The notes: a model not told the origin generated them from the letters alone. DNA of 64,000 nucleotides from an uncultured Gammaproteobacteria bacterium (GCA_943788005.1 CALSOP010000006.1:62001-126000), one strand, 5' to 3'. Positions 10,114 through 20,408 are shown, numbered from the stretch's first letter. A program made the numbers and translations.

Positions 10114-12564
10114 CTATACGGGTGCAAATACTATTTCTTCTCCTTTTAGAAGAAAAATACCTGAGCTTCTCTCTTCTTTTACTTCGTAGACTTTATTCAA
10201 AATGCGAATTACAACGCCGGGATAAACTCTACTGCGTACGACAACACGGGCATCTTTTGAATCGTACAATAAAGTAGTTAGAGCTTCCTTTTCTTCAATC
10301 AACTCATCAAATTCATTATTTTTCTGTTCTAGCGTACCTGTCAGTTTTAGTAACAATGCATTTTGTTTTTTTTGTGCCTTAGGATTCTTGCAACAGTGTT
10401 CATGTAGTTTTTTTACATCAGAAATTGCTTTTTTAGCTCTAAGAATGTCATCCACCAATTCTCTCAATTTTATCTGTACATCATTACCAGCCCCAACTTC
10501 AACGGTAGTTTTATTAAAACTATCAGCCCCTAGAACAGCAACTTCGACACCTTTTATAGCCTGTGTTACAGCGCCAACTAATATGCTTTTTTTCGACTTA
10601 CTATTCCCAACCTGCACTAAGCCCTGAGAGCTTGTATTGCAATTAACAAGACTATTCTCTATTAAAATATCACCTCCAGCATCGAGATTTGCATTCTCAG
10701 CAAATGAAGCAGCAATATTCTGCCCGGCGATAATTTTACTTTGCATGCCTCTGACACCCGATTTAATAATTACACTACCAACTGCCCTAACAGTCGCATT
10801 TTCAACATTTTTCTGGATGATGGCATCACCTTTTGATTCAAGAACAAACCCTGCTCCAACATAACCTTTAACATTAACTGTCTTATCAGAATGAATATTA
10901 CCTGTCTTTTGGCATACGTCACCATCAAGTTCCAGATTATCAGAAACTTTAAAATTAATACCATTAACTAATAAAATACCATCTTCTTTGATGCGCAATG
11001 TGCCGTCAGCTTCTTTTATTACACCTTCAAGTTCCGGTTCAGAATCCTTAACTTGATTTGCAATTAACTCTTCACCCAAAACATTCCGACCATCCTCTGA
11101 GCGTTGCCCCTGTATCAACCGGCCAATTACATCATTTATTTTTACATTCCATGGATAGGATTTTTCATGATAATCAATTTCTCCATTTGGCAAAACTTTC
11201 CCTCCAACGGTGAGTTCTTTGTCAAACTCTACCCTCGAATCAACACCATCCTTAGCAGGGACACCTTCCGCAACGAGCAGATTAATCTTTGATTTTTTTT
11301 CTTTGTTTATATTTTCCAGAATTAATTTAATAGCATTATTTTTTATTCCATAGACAACATCATGTTGATTTAATGTTGCAATAACATGTTGTAACAAAAT
11401 GTTTCCTTCACCGCTCGCCTCATTAGAACGTAACAAACTCATTGTTACTTTTAATTTATCATCAGATATATTTATTCCTGATTTAACGCTCACTATATCA
11501 GATTCAAATTGGACAACGCCCAATCTCATAGACTTGTATTCACGAACCCCAGGATTCTTTATTTCTTCTATGCCAGTACCACATATGAGAGACACTTCGG
11601 TACCTTCTTCTCCTGGAACAATTTCACCGTATACATCAAGCCCTGCCGTATAGTGTAAATTTGATTTTATTCGTGCCACAGTTCTCCCAGGTAATACAGC
11701 TCGTTTATTGATATCTTCGGATTGGATATCCGTCATCCACTCAATTGTTTCATCATCGCCATTTATGGCAGCATCGCCTTTTGCAACAACCACCCTTTTA
11801 ACGACATCTCCTAATGATTGAGCTTGTTTCAAAGCAGATTTAATTTGATTGTGGTCTATACCATTTACAACACCTGCTGATTCAAGTGTTTTAAGTATAT
11901 CTGCTTGTGTAACTTCTCTATTTAGACCAATAACCTTGCCGGCATGAATATCCATACAGACTTGTAATTTGTCATCTGCTATATCAAGTCCTGATTCAAC
12001 AGTGAGCACGCCAGATTTATAATGAAGTAAGCCTGCGTGACTACATTCATAGACAACAATGCCATCAGTGTCCTGCGTATAAATAACACCCTTTTCATTA
12101 TTTATTTGTTGGTCAAAGCCAGGCCGTGGGTTTTTGTCTTTACCAAAAACATTTTTACCTTTCTGTCCTTGAGTCGATAATGTCTTTACAGCAATTTTTA
12201 CCCCTGGCACCACCAGATATGATGAGCCTTCATCAATTATTCCTTCTATACACCATTCAGTAGTTCCATTGCTGCCGTTCTCAACATCTGATTTCGCTAT
12301 TACAACGGGTTCTTCTGGAATATTATCTTCATCAACCAAAGCAATTAATTTGTCTATTGCATCTCGGTCAATGCCATAAACGACCTTCGACTGTTTTAGT
12401 TTATTCAGAATATCAATAGCTTTAACAGGTTTTCCATTACCCGTATGTCTGACTATCTTTTTGACACTGACAATTAGACCATCTTCAGGCACGGCAAGTT
12501 GGAACCATCCATTTACAGAAGGCTCTTCATCGCATCCTGATGTCTTTTGAGTTTGATTTCCCAT
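10114..12564 (-). CDS. FapA family DUF342 protein (polymer-forming beta-helix domain)
   Basis: This 816-residue cytoplasmic protein resembles the FapA/DUF342 family, named from flagellar assembly in Firmicutes and widespread in Proteobacteria. The long N-terminal half contains three similar ~150-residue units, each with an LxxLKxxxVVYGID/VNGID segment followed by a VVAKG..A.DG.D...EW motif. The second half (about 540-680) is a right-handed beta-helix with DGDVCQKTGNI, VNVKGYVGAGF and AGGDILIENSLV. A coiled coil (about 710-770) precedes a short beta domain. No flagellar genes are nearby. The role is unknown; polymer scaffold or regulatory functions have been suggested for relatives. Confidence 0.82.
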   Translation of the reverse strand: MGNQTQKTSGCDEEPSVNGWFQLAVPEDGLIVSVKKIVRHTGNGKPVKAIDILNKLKQSKVVYGIDRDAIDKLIALVDEDNIPEEPVVIAKSDVENGSNGTTEWCIEGIIDEGSSYLVVPGVKIAVKTLSTQGQKGKNVFGKDKNPRPGFDQQINNEKGVIYTQDTDGIVVYECSHAGLLHYKSGVLTVESGLDIADDKLQVCMDIHAGKVIGLNREVTQADILKTLESAGVVNGIDHNQIKSALKQAQSLGDVVKRVVVAKGDAAINGDDETIEWMTDIQSEDINKRAVLPGRTVARIKSNLHYTAGLDVYGEIVPGEEGTEVSLICGTGIEEIKNPGVREYKSMRLGVVQFESDIVSVKSGINISDDKLKVTMSLLRSNEASGEGNILLQHVIATLNQHDVVYGIKNNAIKLILENINKEKKSKINLLVAEGVPAKDGVDSRVEFDKELTVGGKVLPNGEIDYHEKSYPWNVKINDVIGRLIQGQRSEDGRNVLGEELIANQVKDSEPELEGVIKEADGTLRIKEDGILLVNGINFKVSDNLELDGDVCQKTGNIHSDKTVNVKGYVGAGFVLESKGDAIIQKNVENATVRAVGSVIIKSGVRGMQSKIIAGQNIAASFAENANLDAGGDILIENSLVNCNTSSQGLVQVGNSKSKKSILVGAVTQAIKGVEVAVLGADSFNKTTVEVGAGNDVQIKLRELVDDILRAKKAISDVKKLHEHCCKNPKAQKKQNALLLKLTGTLEQKNNEFDELIEEKEALTTLLYDSKDARVVVRSRVYPGVVIRILNKVYEVKEERSSGIFLLKGEEIVFAPV

Positions 12565-12986
12565 TGTGTTCTATCAATCCATACATATCAGTCTAAAAGT
12601 GTTGTTTGTTTCTGTTAAAATTCGTGAAAATGTCTATATGTAATATTAATTATCGACCCATAACTGCTGTACTTTAATAAGAATGGTGTAAGTCATTGTT
12701 TTATAGTAGCTCAAAGATTGAAGACATTAGAATTTGTCTACTAAAGACGACAACATTAGCTGATAAATATTATGAATATGTGAACCTGTTTTATACGTAT
12801 TGCTTTAGATGCGAAATTTACAAATGTAAAATTATTCCTCGTTCAAATATTAAGTTTTTAATTTCGATTTTACATGAGATATTAGCCCATTAATTTAGAA
12901 GATTTTTTTTTCAACCTGATCAGTTCTCGTTGTATTTTAGAATAAATAATTTATGACGATTAAAAGGAATTCTGCAGAAAATAATA
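12565..12986. other. AT-rich intergenic region, no gene seen
   Basis: This 422-base stretch separates the divergent FapA-like gene and tsaB, so promoters for both should lie here. It is very AT-rich with no clear hairpin. A 65-codon plus-strand frame at 12696-12893 has no Shine-Dalgarno sequence and a low-complexity Cys/Ile/Tyr-rich translation, and I do not count it as a gene. Confidence 0.5.
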
Positions 12987-13661
12987 ATGAAAATATTAGC
13001 CATTGAAACAGCCACAGAAGCATGTTCTGCAGCACTTGATATAGATGATAGTTGCATTCATCGTTTTCAAATATCTCCAAGGAGACATACCGAATTAATC
13101 CTGCCAATGATCGACGAGCTACTTCGTGAGGCTGATATACAAACCAAAGATCTTGACGCCATTGCCTTTGGTCAAGGCCCTGGCGCATTTACAGGTGTAC
13201 GTATTGCTGTTGGCGTTATACAAGGCCTTGCTTTTGCGCACGACACACCCGTCATCCCAGTTTCATCATTGAATGCTCTGGCTCAACATTACGCTAACGA
13301 GCACTCCCAAGTTGCAGCAGCCATCGATGCACGCATGCAGGAGATTTACTGGGGTCTTTTCAAGAAAAATGAATTGGGTCTGATGCAACAGATTACTGAA
13401 GAAAAAGTTTGTTCTCCAACTGATATTTCTAAACCATCACAAGGCGAGTGGTTCGGTGCAGGAACAGGATGGAATACCTATAGCGAAAATCTTAAAGCAC
13501 AGTGTAACGAAAAATTGATCGGATTCAACGGTGATGTATTCCCATCAGCAAAAGACATCATGACTCTGGCAAAACCAGCCTACCTAGAAGGCAATGCAAT
13601 TCCCGTTGAAGAAGCCACACCAGTATATTTAAGAAATAAAGTTGCTAATAAATCACGATAA
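12987..13661 (+). CDS. tsaB: tRNA N6-threonylcarbamoyladenosine biosynthesis protein TsaB
   Basis: TsaB is the ASKHA-fold partner of TsaD/TsaE in making t6A37 in ANN-decoding tRNAs. The 224-residue protein begins MKILAIETATEACSAAL and has the QGPGAFTGVRIAVGV motif near residue 64 and PVIPVSSLNAL, all standard. Upstream GGAATT provides a plausible ribosome site. Its stop is 3 bases from the convergent cpdA stop. TsaC, TsaD and TsaE are not in the window. Confidence 0.95.
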   Translation: MKILAIETATEACSAALDIDDSCIHRFQISPRRHTELILPMIDELLREADIQTKDLDAIAFGQGPGAFTGVRIAVGVIQGLAFAHDTPVIPVSSLNALAQHYANEHSQVAAAIDARMQEIYWGLFKKNELGLMQQITEEKVCSPTDISKPSQGEWFGAGTGWNTYSENLKAQCNEKLIGFNGDVFPSAKDIMTLAKPAYLEGNAIPVEEATPVYLRNKVANKSR

Positions 13662-13663
13662 TT

Positions 13664-14422
13664 TCAATTATTCATATAAATAACACTTGAACTGATAGAA
13701 CCATTCTTTTCAAGGGTCAATTTTCTGTAGGCCGGCGTTTTATCATCAACAGCAAATTCAGTGCTGCCGGGTTTAAATTGTAAGCAAGTTGATGGTGTGC
13801 CAAGTAATTTCACATTAGCAATTTCATGTTCAAATTCCTGATGAATATGCCCCCAAATGATACCGCGCACTTGTTTAAATTCATCAACAATTTTCAAAAA
13901 GTCTGTGGCGTTGACTAAAGACATGGCATCCATCCAGCTACTGTTTATCGATACCGGATGATGATGAAGTGCTATCAAACAATGCGAATCAAGATTGTCT
14001 TCAAGGCTTGTCCGTAAAAACTCTAGTTCATTAGCAGATAATTCACCGCTATGCTCGCCTCTTACACAGGTATCTAAGAGTATGATTGACCAATCATCAA
14101 ATTTGGTTAAATTACCCGTGTCATGCCCATTGGCACCCATGACATACCGCATTAATTCTGGAGCATCATGATTGCCCGGCAAGCTAAGAATAGGTGTTGT
14201 CAGTATTGACAAATGATCAGCCAACTTTTGATAAGACGTTTTGGTGGGTTCATGAACCAAATCACCCGTCAACAAAATCAAATCTGCATCAGATTCAGAC
14301 TCTAAAATTTTATGTATTACGCGCATCAAACTAGCGGAGGTATCATAATCGTTAAATGATGGCGCACCATCATCGAGTATGTGTGTGTCCGTGATCTGTA
14401 TAATATTGATTCTGTCAGACAT
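13664..14422 (-). CDS. cpdA: 3',5'-cyclic-AMP phosphodiesterase CpdA
   Basis: CpdA hydrolyses cAMP. The calcineurin-like metallophosphatase motifs are all present: QITDTH at the N-terminus, GDLVHEPT, LPGNHD, ALHHHPV and WGHIHQEF. I chose the ATG at 14422 (MSDRINIIQITDTH, 252 residues); an upstream ATG at 14464 would add 14 residues with no family counterpart. It converges on tsaB. That it acts on cAMP rather than another phosphodiester is inferred from the family. Confidence 0.88.
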   Translation of the reverse strand: MSDRINIIQITDTHILDDGAPSFNDYDTSASLMRVIHKILESESDADLILLTGDLVHEPTKTSYQKLADHLSILTTPILSLPGNHDAPELMRYVMGANGHDTGNLTKFDDWSIILLDTCVRGEHSGELSANELEFLRTSLEDNLDSHCLIALHHHPVSINSSWMDAMSLVNATDFLKIVDEFKQVRGIIWGHIHQEFEHEIANVKLLGTPSTCLQFKPGSTEFAVDDKTPAYRKLTLEKNGSISSSVIYMNN

Positions 14423-14501
14423 TTTAGTGTCTCGCTTAGTTGTCGTTTCAGTAGACTCAATCATGATATTCTTTAGTTAATAATTATTAGGCCAGTACCC
14501 T

Positions 14502-15164
14502 ATGTCTAGAAAAAGCATGCAGCTCGATGAACAAGTTTATAATTATCTCCTGTCAGTTTCATTACGAGAAGCACAAATACTTCAAGAATGTAGAGCAGAA
14601 ACAGCAAAGCATCCCATGGCTAGGATGCAAATTGCTCCTGAACAAGGTCAATTCATATCATTCTTAATAAAATTATTACACGTCAAAAAAGCACTAGAAA
14701 TAGGCGTGTTTACTGGATATAGCAGTCTTTCTATAGCAATGTCATTACCTGAGGATGGACATCTAGACGCATGCGATAGTGATGCTGAAGCAACCAAAAT
14801 TGCAAAAAGGTACTGGAACAAGGCCAATGTGGCAGAAAAAATTAATTTGCATATCGGTCCAGCAATAGAAACCTTGGATAGACTATTAGAAGAAAACCAT
14901 AATGACACATATGACTTAGCCTTTATTGATGCTCACAAGCCTGAGTACATTGATTACTACGAACGAGCATTACAACTCATCAGTCCCGGCGGTATTATTC
15001 TCGTAGACAACGTATTATGGTCTGGCAATGTAGCTGATGAAAACATTCAAGATGAAGACACTGTTGCCATACGAAATTTTAATGAACATGTAAAAAATGA
15101 TGATCGCATCATGATTAGTATGTTACCCGTAGCAGATGGAATCACATTGGCAATGAAAAACTAA
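14502..15164 (+). CDS. Class I SAM-dependent O-methyltransferase (CCoAOMT-like)
   Basis: The 220-residue protein follows the O-methyltransferase family 3 pattern: AQILQECRAETAKHPMARMQIAPEQGQF near residues 23-50, the SAM-binding LEIGVFTGYSSL, acidic DACDSD, the catalytic-region FIDAHKPEYIDYYE near residue 142, and LVDNVLWSG. Relatives methylate catechol-type hydroxyls with a divalent metal. The substrate here is not known. It overlaps the convergent yoaA stop by 4 bases. Confidence 0.88.
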   Translation: MSRKSMQLDEQVYNYLLSVSLREAQILQECRAETAKHPMARMQIAPEQGQFISFLIKLLHVKKALEIGVFTGYSSLSIAMSLPEDGHLDACDSDAEATKIAKRYWNKANVAEKINLHIGPAIETLDRLLEENHNDTYDLAFIDAHKPEYIDYYERALQLISPGGIILVDNVLWSGNVADENIQDEDTVAIRNFNEHVKNDDRIMISMLPVADGITLAMKN

Positions 15165-17065
15165 TTAAAAAAGTCTTTAACATCATCCAATTCATGTGTG
15201 ATCGGCATCGGTGGTAATGCCTTGATGATGCGCTTACCATAGGCTTTTCTTATCACACGTTTATCGCAGATGACACAGACACCCCTGTCAGTTACATCAC
15301 GAATTAACCGCCCCACTCCCTGTTTTAAACTTATAGCAGCTTGGGGAACTTGATGATCCATAAATGGATTGCTGCCCTGTTTGCTAAAGTGATTCAACCG
15401 CGCTTGCAGTACCGGATCATCCGGACTGGCAAACGGCAACTTATCAATAATAACTAATGATAAAGCCTCGCCTTTCACATCTACCCCTTCCCAAAAACTA
15501 CTCGTGCCAAGCAACACGGCATGCTTTGTGTGTCGAAACTGATTTAGTAATTCTGATCGTGGTGCCGTCCCTTGAATAAAAATAGGATAATCAATCTCCT
15601 TAGATAAAATATCTGCTGATTTTTTCAATGCTTGATGGCTGGTAAATAAAACAAAGGCATGACCTTCACTATATGACAGTAACTTGATAGTTCTTTCTAT
15701 GAATGCATCAAAAAATTCATATTGATTAGGTTCGGGCAGGTCAAGTGGCACATACAAACAGGTTTGTTTTTGATAATCGAAAGGACTATTCCAAACCTGC
15801 GTTTGACATTCTTCAAGACCAAGTTGGCGGCTGTAATAATTAAAATCGTCGTTTATTGCCAAGCTCGCCGAAGTGAATACACTTGTCGCATTATATTCAC
15901 TCAATCGTTGTTGAAAAGTCTCAGAGATATTTACGGGGGTTTGGTTTAGATAAAGATGATGGCCGCGTATTTCTACCCAACGAATTGATTCTTCATTTTT
16001 CGTTTCGATATAGGTATCGATGTAATTATAATGCGCCTTCGCACGCTGCCAGCAATTATCTAATAACTTCCCGCGTCCACAAGCGGTTTCAAGTATATCG
16101 ATGACACATTGAAAAGCGGCCAACATATTTGGAAGTGCCGTTGATAGTAATGATTTCTCCCAAACCTCTAACCAGTTCAACCGTTGATCTTCTCGACCAA
16201 AGACTAAACGCACATCACGTATCAATTTTTCAAATTTAGTTAATACCGCTGCTAATTCTTCTATATCACCCGCTTCTTCACGGTCGGCCGTTTTTATATC
16301 AGTAATCAATTCCAATAATTGACGAGTACTCAATGTTTGACTGAAATAAGTAGATGCCAACTCAGGCAATTGATGTGCTTCATCAAACACAATTACATCA
16401 GCTAATGGCAATACTTCACCAAAACCTTTTTCTCTCAAACTCATGTCAGACAACAATAAATGATGGTTAGTGATCACCAAATCTGACTCAAGTGCAGCCT
16501 TCCTGTTTTTAAAGACAAAGCAATCATCAAAGCTTGGGCACGCTTGGCCGAGACAATTTTCTGTTGTTGAGGTTATTCTAGATCGAATCACTGAGTTCTC
16601 TTCAATCATACCTAACTCATTAATATCACCTGTCTTTGTTGAAGAAGACCATTGCACAACCTCCTGTAGATCGGACATATTTTGGTAACTCAAGTCTTTA
16701 GTATCATGAATGGCAGTATCCATATGCTCTAGACAAAGATAATTTGAACGGCCTTTTAGCACCATTGTTGTAGCCGGTGACGCGAGTGCTTCAAGTACGA
16801 GAGGCAAATCTTTTTGATACAATTGGTCTTGCAGATGGCGAGTACCAGTTGAGATAATTACTTTTTGTCTCGACAATAAGGCCGGCACTAGATAGGCAAC
16901 TGTTTTACCGGTACCTGTCCCCGCTTCGCACACCAAATTCTGACCTTCGGAGATAGCAGCGAATATCTTATGCGCCATATCTTCCTGTTCTGGTCGATGT
17001 TGATAATCATCAATCAAATTCGCTAATGATCCACCATCAGAAAAAACTTCTTTAACTGTTTTCAT
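15161..17065 (-). CDS. yoaA: ATP-dependent DNA helicase YoaA (DinG/XPD family)
   Basis: YoaA is an iron-sulfur superfamily 2 helicase that helps replication forks under damage in E. coli. The 634-residue protein has Walker A EAGTGTGKT near residue 45, the Fe-S cluster cysteines (NYLCLE, then CLGQACPSFDDC near residues 165-178), the DEAH box and the late motif GVGRLIRD. Length and cluster spacing match YoaA rather than the longer DinG. It is transcribed away from the EF-P modification genes. Confidence 0.92.
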   Translation of the reverse strand: MKTVKEVFSDGGSLANLIDDYQHRPEQEDMAHKIFAAISEGQNLVCEAGTGTGKTVAYLVPALLSRQKVIISTGTRHLQDQLYQKDLPLVLEALASPATTMVLKGRSNYLCLEHMDTAIHDTKDLSYQNMSDLQEVVQWSSSTKTGDINELGMIEENSVIRSRITSTTENCLGQACPSFDDCFVFKNRKAALESDLVITNHHLLLSDMSLREKGFGEVLPLADVIVFDEAHQLPELASTYFSQTLSTRQLLELITDIKTADREEAGDIEELAAVLTKFEKLIRDVRLVFGREDQRLNWLEVWEKSLLSTALPNMLAAFQCVIDILETACGRGKLLDNCWQRAKAHYNYIDTYIETKNEESIRWVEIRGHHLYLNQTPVNISETFQQRLSEYNATSVFTSASLAINDDFNYYSRQLGLEECQTQVWNSPFDYQKQTCLYVPLDLPEPNQYEFFDAFIERTIKLLSYSEGHAFVLFTSHQALKKSADILSKEIDYPIFIQGTAPRSELLNQFRHTKHAVLLGTSSFWEGVDVKGEALSLVIIDKLPFASPDDPVLQARLNHFSKQGSNPFMDHQVPQAAISLKQGVGRLIRDVTDRGVCVICDKRVIRKAYGKRIIKALPPMPITHELDDVKDFFN

Positions 17066-17166
17066 AAATTACCAGAACGATCGACCATAAATACCGAAGA
17101 AAATGATGTATGAAATGAAGATAAATTATCGTGAACAACGATATATAAATATTGTAATTTGTTTGA

Positions 17167-17646
17167 CTAAACTACGTCTTGCTCTAAACCATTCTGTTCT
17201 GTCCAGAGAAGTTCTGATATCAATTTAAACTGTGCAATAGTCATAGCACCTTTCTTATTATTTTTTCTTTTTTCTTCTAGCACATCCATAATCTCGTCTC
17301 TTTTCGCCATATAAATTTCTTCAGGCATAAAATCAGCATTCATAATCACTAATATAATCGCATCCCATTCCTGCTCGGTCTTTATTTGTCCAAGGCGATG
17401 TCCCTGTCGTTTCTCATTGAAGATAACTCTACCTTTAATTTGAATCTTTAATGATTCACCAGCAACTTCATAGGTTGCGTCATAGCCAGCGATATTTTCA
17501 TCGTTTGGCGACATTCCAAGAATCGAAATGGCATCATTTATTGCGATCTCTGGTGTGACGGGTAGCGTTTTGCCGGTAGCAAGCCGATATTCTTTAGCAA
17601 TGCGACGGGTCTCAGCAATCAACTTATTAACTGAATAAATACCCAT
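17167..17646 (-). CDS. Conserved hypothetical protein, possible PD-(D/E)XK-like fold
   Basis: A 159-residue soluble protein I do not recognise by name. It has a helical N-terminus (NKLIAETRRIAKEYR), GYDATYEV followed about 15 residues later by IQIKGR, then EWDAIILVIMN and a basic, helical C-terminus. The spaced Asp and Gln-x-Lys on adjacent strands recalls the PD-(D/E)XK nuclease core, and similar proteins (DUF6998-like) exist in Proteobacteria, but catalytic function is unproven. Its start lies 4 bases after the epmA stop, so it is likely the second gene of an epmA operon. Confidence 0.7.
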   Translation of the reverse strand: MGIYSVNKLIAETRRIAKEYRLATGKTLPVTPEIAINDAISILGMSPNDENIAGYDATYEVAGESLKIQIKGRVIFNEKRQGHRLGQIKTEQEWDAIILVIMNADFMPEEIYMAKRDEIMDVLEEKRKNNKKGAMTIAQFKLISELLWTEQNGLEQDVV

Positions 17647-17649
17647 AAA

Positions 17650-18606
17650 CTAATTAGATCCCAAAGTGAACGTACTGACTTCATTTATATCATCTTTTTT
17701 AGATAAAACCATCAATAAACGATCAATTCCAACTGCCACACCAGAACATTCAGGCAATCCTGATCTCAATGCCGCCACAAAGTCTTTATCTATTGGCGGT
17801 TCTGCCAAGCCCTTATTGCTTCTCGTCGTCAATTCACTTTCAAATCGTTTCACTTGTTCATCTGCATCGATGAGTTCATTAAAGCCATTGGCTATTTCCA
17901 TCCCAGAGATAAACAATTCAAAGCGTTCGCTAACAATAGGTTCGCTTTGCTTCAGTGTCGCCAAAGCCGACATACACTCTGGATAGTCGTAAATAAACAG
18001 TGGTTTACTCTGCTCAAGATTCTTTATAACCGCCTGAGAAAACAAAAAATCGAGCAAGGCATGTCGATCATCTATAGCGTCATCCCAACCATGTTGTTTG
18101 CAAAGGGTCTGCAATTCACTTGTAGCTGCAGTATGCGGATTTAATTCTAGCGTTTGCTTAAATGCGTCTGCATAGGTCATCTTATCTGGTCTTTCTAGCC
18201 CAATATCGATCAATAACTCACCCACTTCATTCATGAGTTGATAATAATCAAAACCCGCGTGATACCACTCCAACATGGTGAATTCTGTATTATGCCGTTT
18301 TCCTGATTCTTCATTACGGAATACATGCGCAATTTGATAGATGGAGCCCGAACCGGCGGCAAGCAATCGCTTCATACAAAATTCAGGAGACGACTGTAGA
18401 TAGAGTAATGCATCACTTTCAGCCGCGCATGATGTTGTCATACTTTCAATATACGGGTCACTGATACCGAAGTGACTGAGAATAGGCGTGTCGACCTCGA
18501 TAATCTCACGTGTATTCATGAAAGACCGGATCTGCTTCAGTAAACTCGCTCGTTGTTTTATTACTTTTAGGCTAGCGCTGGGATGCCATGAAGTATCTGA
18601 CGCCAT
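17650..18606 (-). CDS. epmA: Elongation factor P--(R)-beta-lysine ligase
   Basis: EpmA (GenX/PoxA) is a truncated class II lysyl-tRNA synthetase that attaches beta-lysine to EF-P so that polyproline stalls are relieved. The 318-residue protein lacks an anticodon-binding domain, as expected, and carries class II motif 2 (FRNEESGKRHNTEFTMLEWY near residue 94) and motif 3 (GVAVGIDRLLM near residue 296). Efp lies next on the same strand, and epmB opposite is degraded, which bears on the substrate available to this enzyme. Confidence 0.95.
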   Translation of the reverse strand: MASDTSWHPSASLKVIKQRASLLKQIRSFMNTREIIEVDTPILSHFGISDPYIESMTTSCAAESDALLYLQSSPEFCMKRLLAAGSGSIYQIAHVFRNEESGKRHNTEFTMLEWYHAGFDYYQLMNEVGELLIDIGLERPDKMTYADAFKQTLELNPHTAATSELQTLCKQHGWDDAIDDRHALLDFLFSQAVIKNLEQSKPLFIYDYPECMSALATLKQSEPIVSERFELFISGMEIANGFNELIDADEQVKRFESELTTRSNKGLAEPPIDKDFVAALRSGLPECSGVAVGIDRLLMVLSKKDDINEVSTFTLGSN

Positions 18607-18670
18607 AAGTGCCTACAATGTTGAAATTAGCACTTTCGACTGCTTAATCACCATGAATACTGCTGTTTAT

Positions 18671-19240
18671 TTACTCTTTCGCACGACTGACGTATTCGCC
18701 GGTTCTGGTGTCTATCTTAAGTAAATCGCCATTTTCAACAAATAGCGGGACTTTCACGATTGCTCCAGTCTCAAGCGTTGCGGGTTTTGAGCCACCTTGT
18801 GCGGTATCTCCTTTCAGGCCTGGATCAGTATCCGTAACTTCCAATACAACAAAATTTGGTGCTGCAACTGACAATGGCACATCATTCCACAAGGTAACCA
18901 GGCACATTTCCTCGCCTTTAATCCATTGTTTGGCGTCACTCACGGCATTTGCATCGGCTTCACACTGTTCATAGCTATCTTTATTCATGAAATGCCACAT
19001 CTCACCATCGTTATAGAGATATTGCAGATCAAGGTCGACCACATCGGCACCTTCAACAGATTCACCAGACTTATAGGTCTTCTCAAGCACTCGGCCTGTC
19101 TTCAGGTTGCGCATCTTGACCCGGTTAAAGGCTTGGCCTTTGCCTGGTTTAACAAACTCATTCTCAATGATTGAGCATGGATCGTTTTCAATCATTATTT
19201 TAAGACCTGATTTGAATTCGTTTGTGCTATAAGTCGCCAT
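18671..19240 (-). CDS. efp: Translation elongation factor P
   Basis: EF-P binds stalled ribosomes and speeds peptide bonds at proline runs. The 189-residue protein begins [14 protein letters not shown] and has the modification loop KPGKGQAF with the target lysine near residue 34, matching the E. coli type that takes beta-lysine; domains II and III are complete. The ATG at 19240 has AGAGGACATC upstream; a longer in-frame opening to 19309 has no family counterpart. It is divergent from the epmB remnant, with 84 bases for both promoters. Confidence 0.97.
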   Translation of the reverse strand: MATYSTNEFKSGLKIMIENDPCSIIENEFVKPGKGQAFNRVKMRNLKTGRVLEKTYKSGESVEGADVVDLDLQYLYNDGEMWHFMNKDSYEQCEADANAVSDAKQWIKGEEMCLVTLWNDVPLSVAAPNFVVLEVTDTDPGLKGDTAQGGSKPATLETGAIVKVPLFVENGDLLKIDTRTGEYVSRAKE

Positions 19241-19324
19241 GATGTCCTCTTTCAAATATGATAATTCTGTTTTGAAGCTTGATAATATAAAAAAAGCGCA
19301 ATAATACATGGAACTGAAGAAATA

Positions 19325-20322
19325 ATGCAGTCTTTATCATGGCAAGAACAACTGGCACAGGCCATACGGAAACCCACTGATTTACTTGAATTTGCTGGAT
19401 TAGAGGCCGATTCAATCGGTTATAGCCAACAAGCAATAAGGCAATTTCCTGTCAGGGTCCCCTATGCTTTCGCCAATCGTATCAAGAAGAACGATCCAAA
19501 CGACCCTATCTTGCGACAGGTATTTCCGTATAAAGCAGAAGAAGATAAAGCTACTGGATTCATTAATGACCCACTAGCTGAATTAAATGTTCAACCAGTA
19601 AATGGCTTATTACAAAAATATAACAGTCGTGTCTTGTCGATAACCACCGGTGCCTGTGCGGTGCATTGTCGCTATTGCTTCAGACGGCATTACCCTTATC
19701 AGGAGTCATCCTCATCAAGCGAACATTGGCAAGCGTCGTTAGATCACATAAAAAATGATTCAAGTATTGAAGAAGTGATACTCAGCGGCGGCGATCCGCT
19801 AACGCTGTCAGATCGTCGTTTACAAGAAATATGTTTATCACTTAAAAACATCATACATATAAAACGCATACGCTTTCATACAAGATTACCTATCGTTTTA
19901 CCCGCGCGCATTACGACAACACTACTCAAGCAAATAACAGATAACGATAAATCTATCATCTTTGTTATACATACCAATCATGCCAATGAGACTTGATGAG
20001 TGCACGTGGCTAAATGCTATTAAACGCCTTTTGCAACGCATTTGGCGTATTAGTTTTGAATCAATCGGTATCTACTGAAAGGTGTTAACGATTCTGTTGC
20101 GGCGTTAATCAATGCTATCGGAACGTCTTAGTCGAGAATAATGTTACGCCCTACTACCTGCATCTATTGGATCCCGTTGCTGGCGCAGCACACTACGATG
20201 TCCCAATACAACATGCACAACAGTTAATACAAGAAATGCAGGCTAGCGCCTCGGGCTATCTGGTTCCTAAATTAGTAAAGGAAGAAATTGGAACAACAAG
20301 TAAGACCTTAGTAGCTAATTAA
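19325..20322 (+). pseudogene. epmB: EF-P beta-lysylation protein EpmB (radical SAM aminomutase), frameshifted remnant
   Basis: EpmB converts lysine to beta-lysine for EpmA. The first 223 codons are intact, with the radical SAM cysteines in CAVHCRYCF near residue 117 and HTRLPIVLPARIT. After HTNHANET there is a stop at 19994. The rest of EpmB is still readable but only by changing frame five times, each by one base: DECTWLNAIKRL from 19995, FGVLVLNQSV from 20041, LLKGVNDSVAALINA from 20072, LSERLSRE from about 20115, and NNVTPYYLHLLDPVAGAAHY to GYLVPKL from 20137 to 20322. Sequencing error cannot be excluded, but the changes are not at homopolymers. Confidence 0.85.
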
Positions 20323-20408
20323 CACTAAAGTTTTTATTAGTTATGTCGATAAGGGTTCTAAGAACGGGTTTTCCCTCCTTCCCCAATTAATCCGTTCATA
20401 AATATCCC

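Noticed and set aside
12696..12893. 65-codon plus-strand frame in the gap before tsaB
   Set aside because: No ribosome site, very AT-rich, unusual Cys/Ile/Tyr-rich product, no recognisable family.
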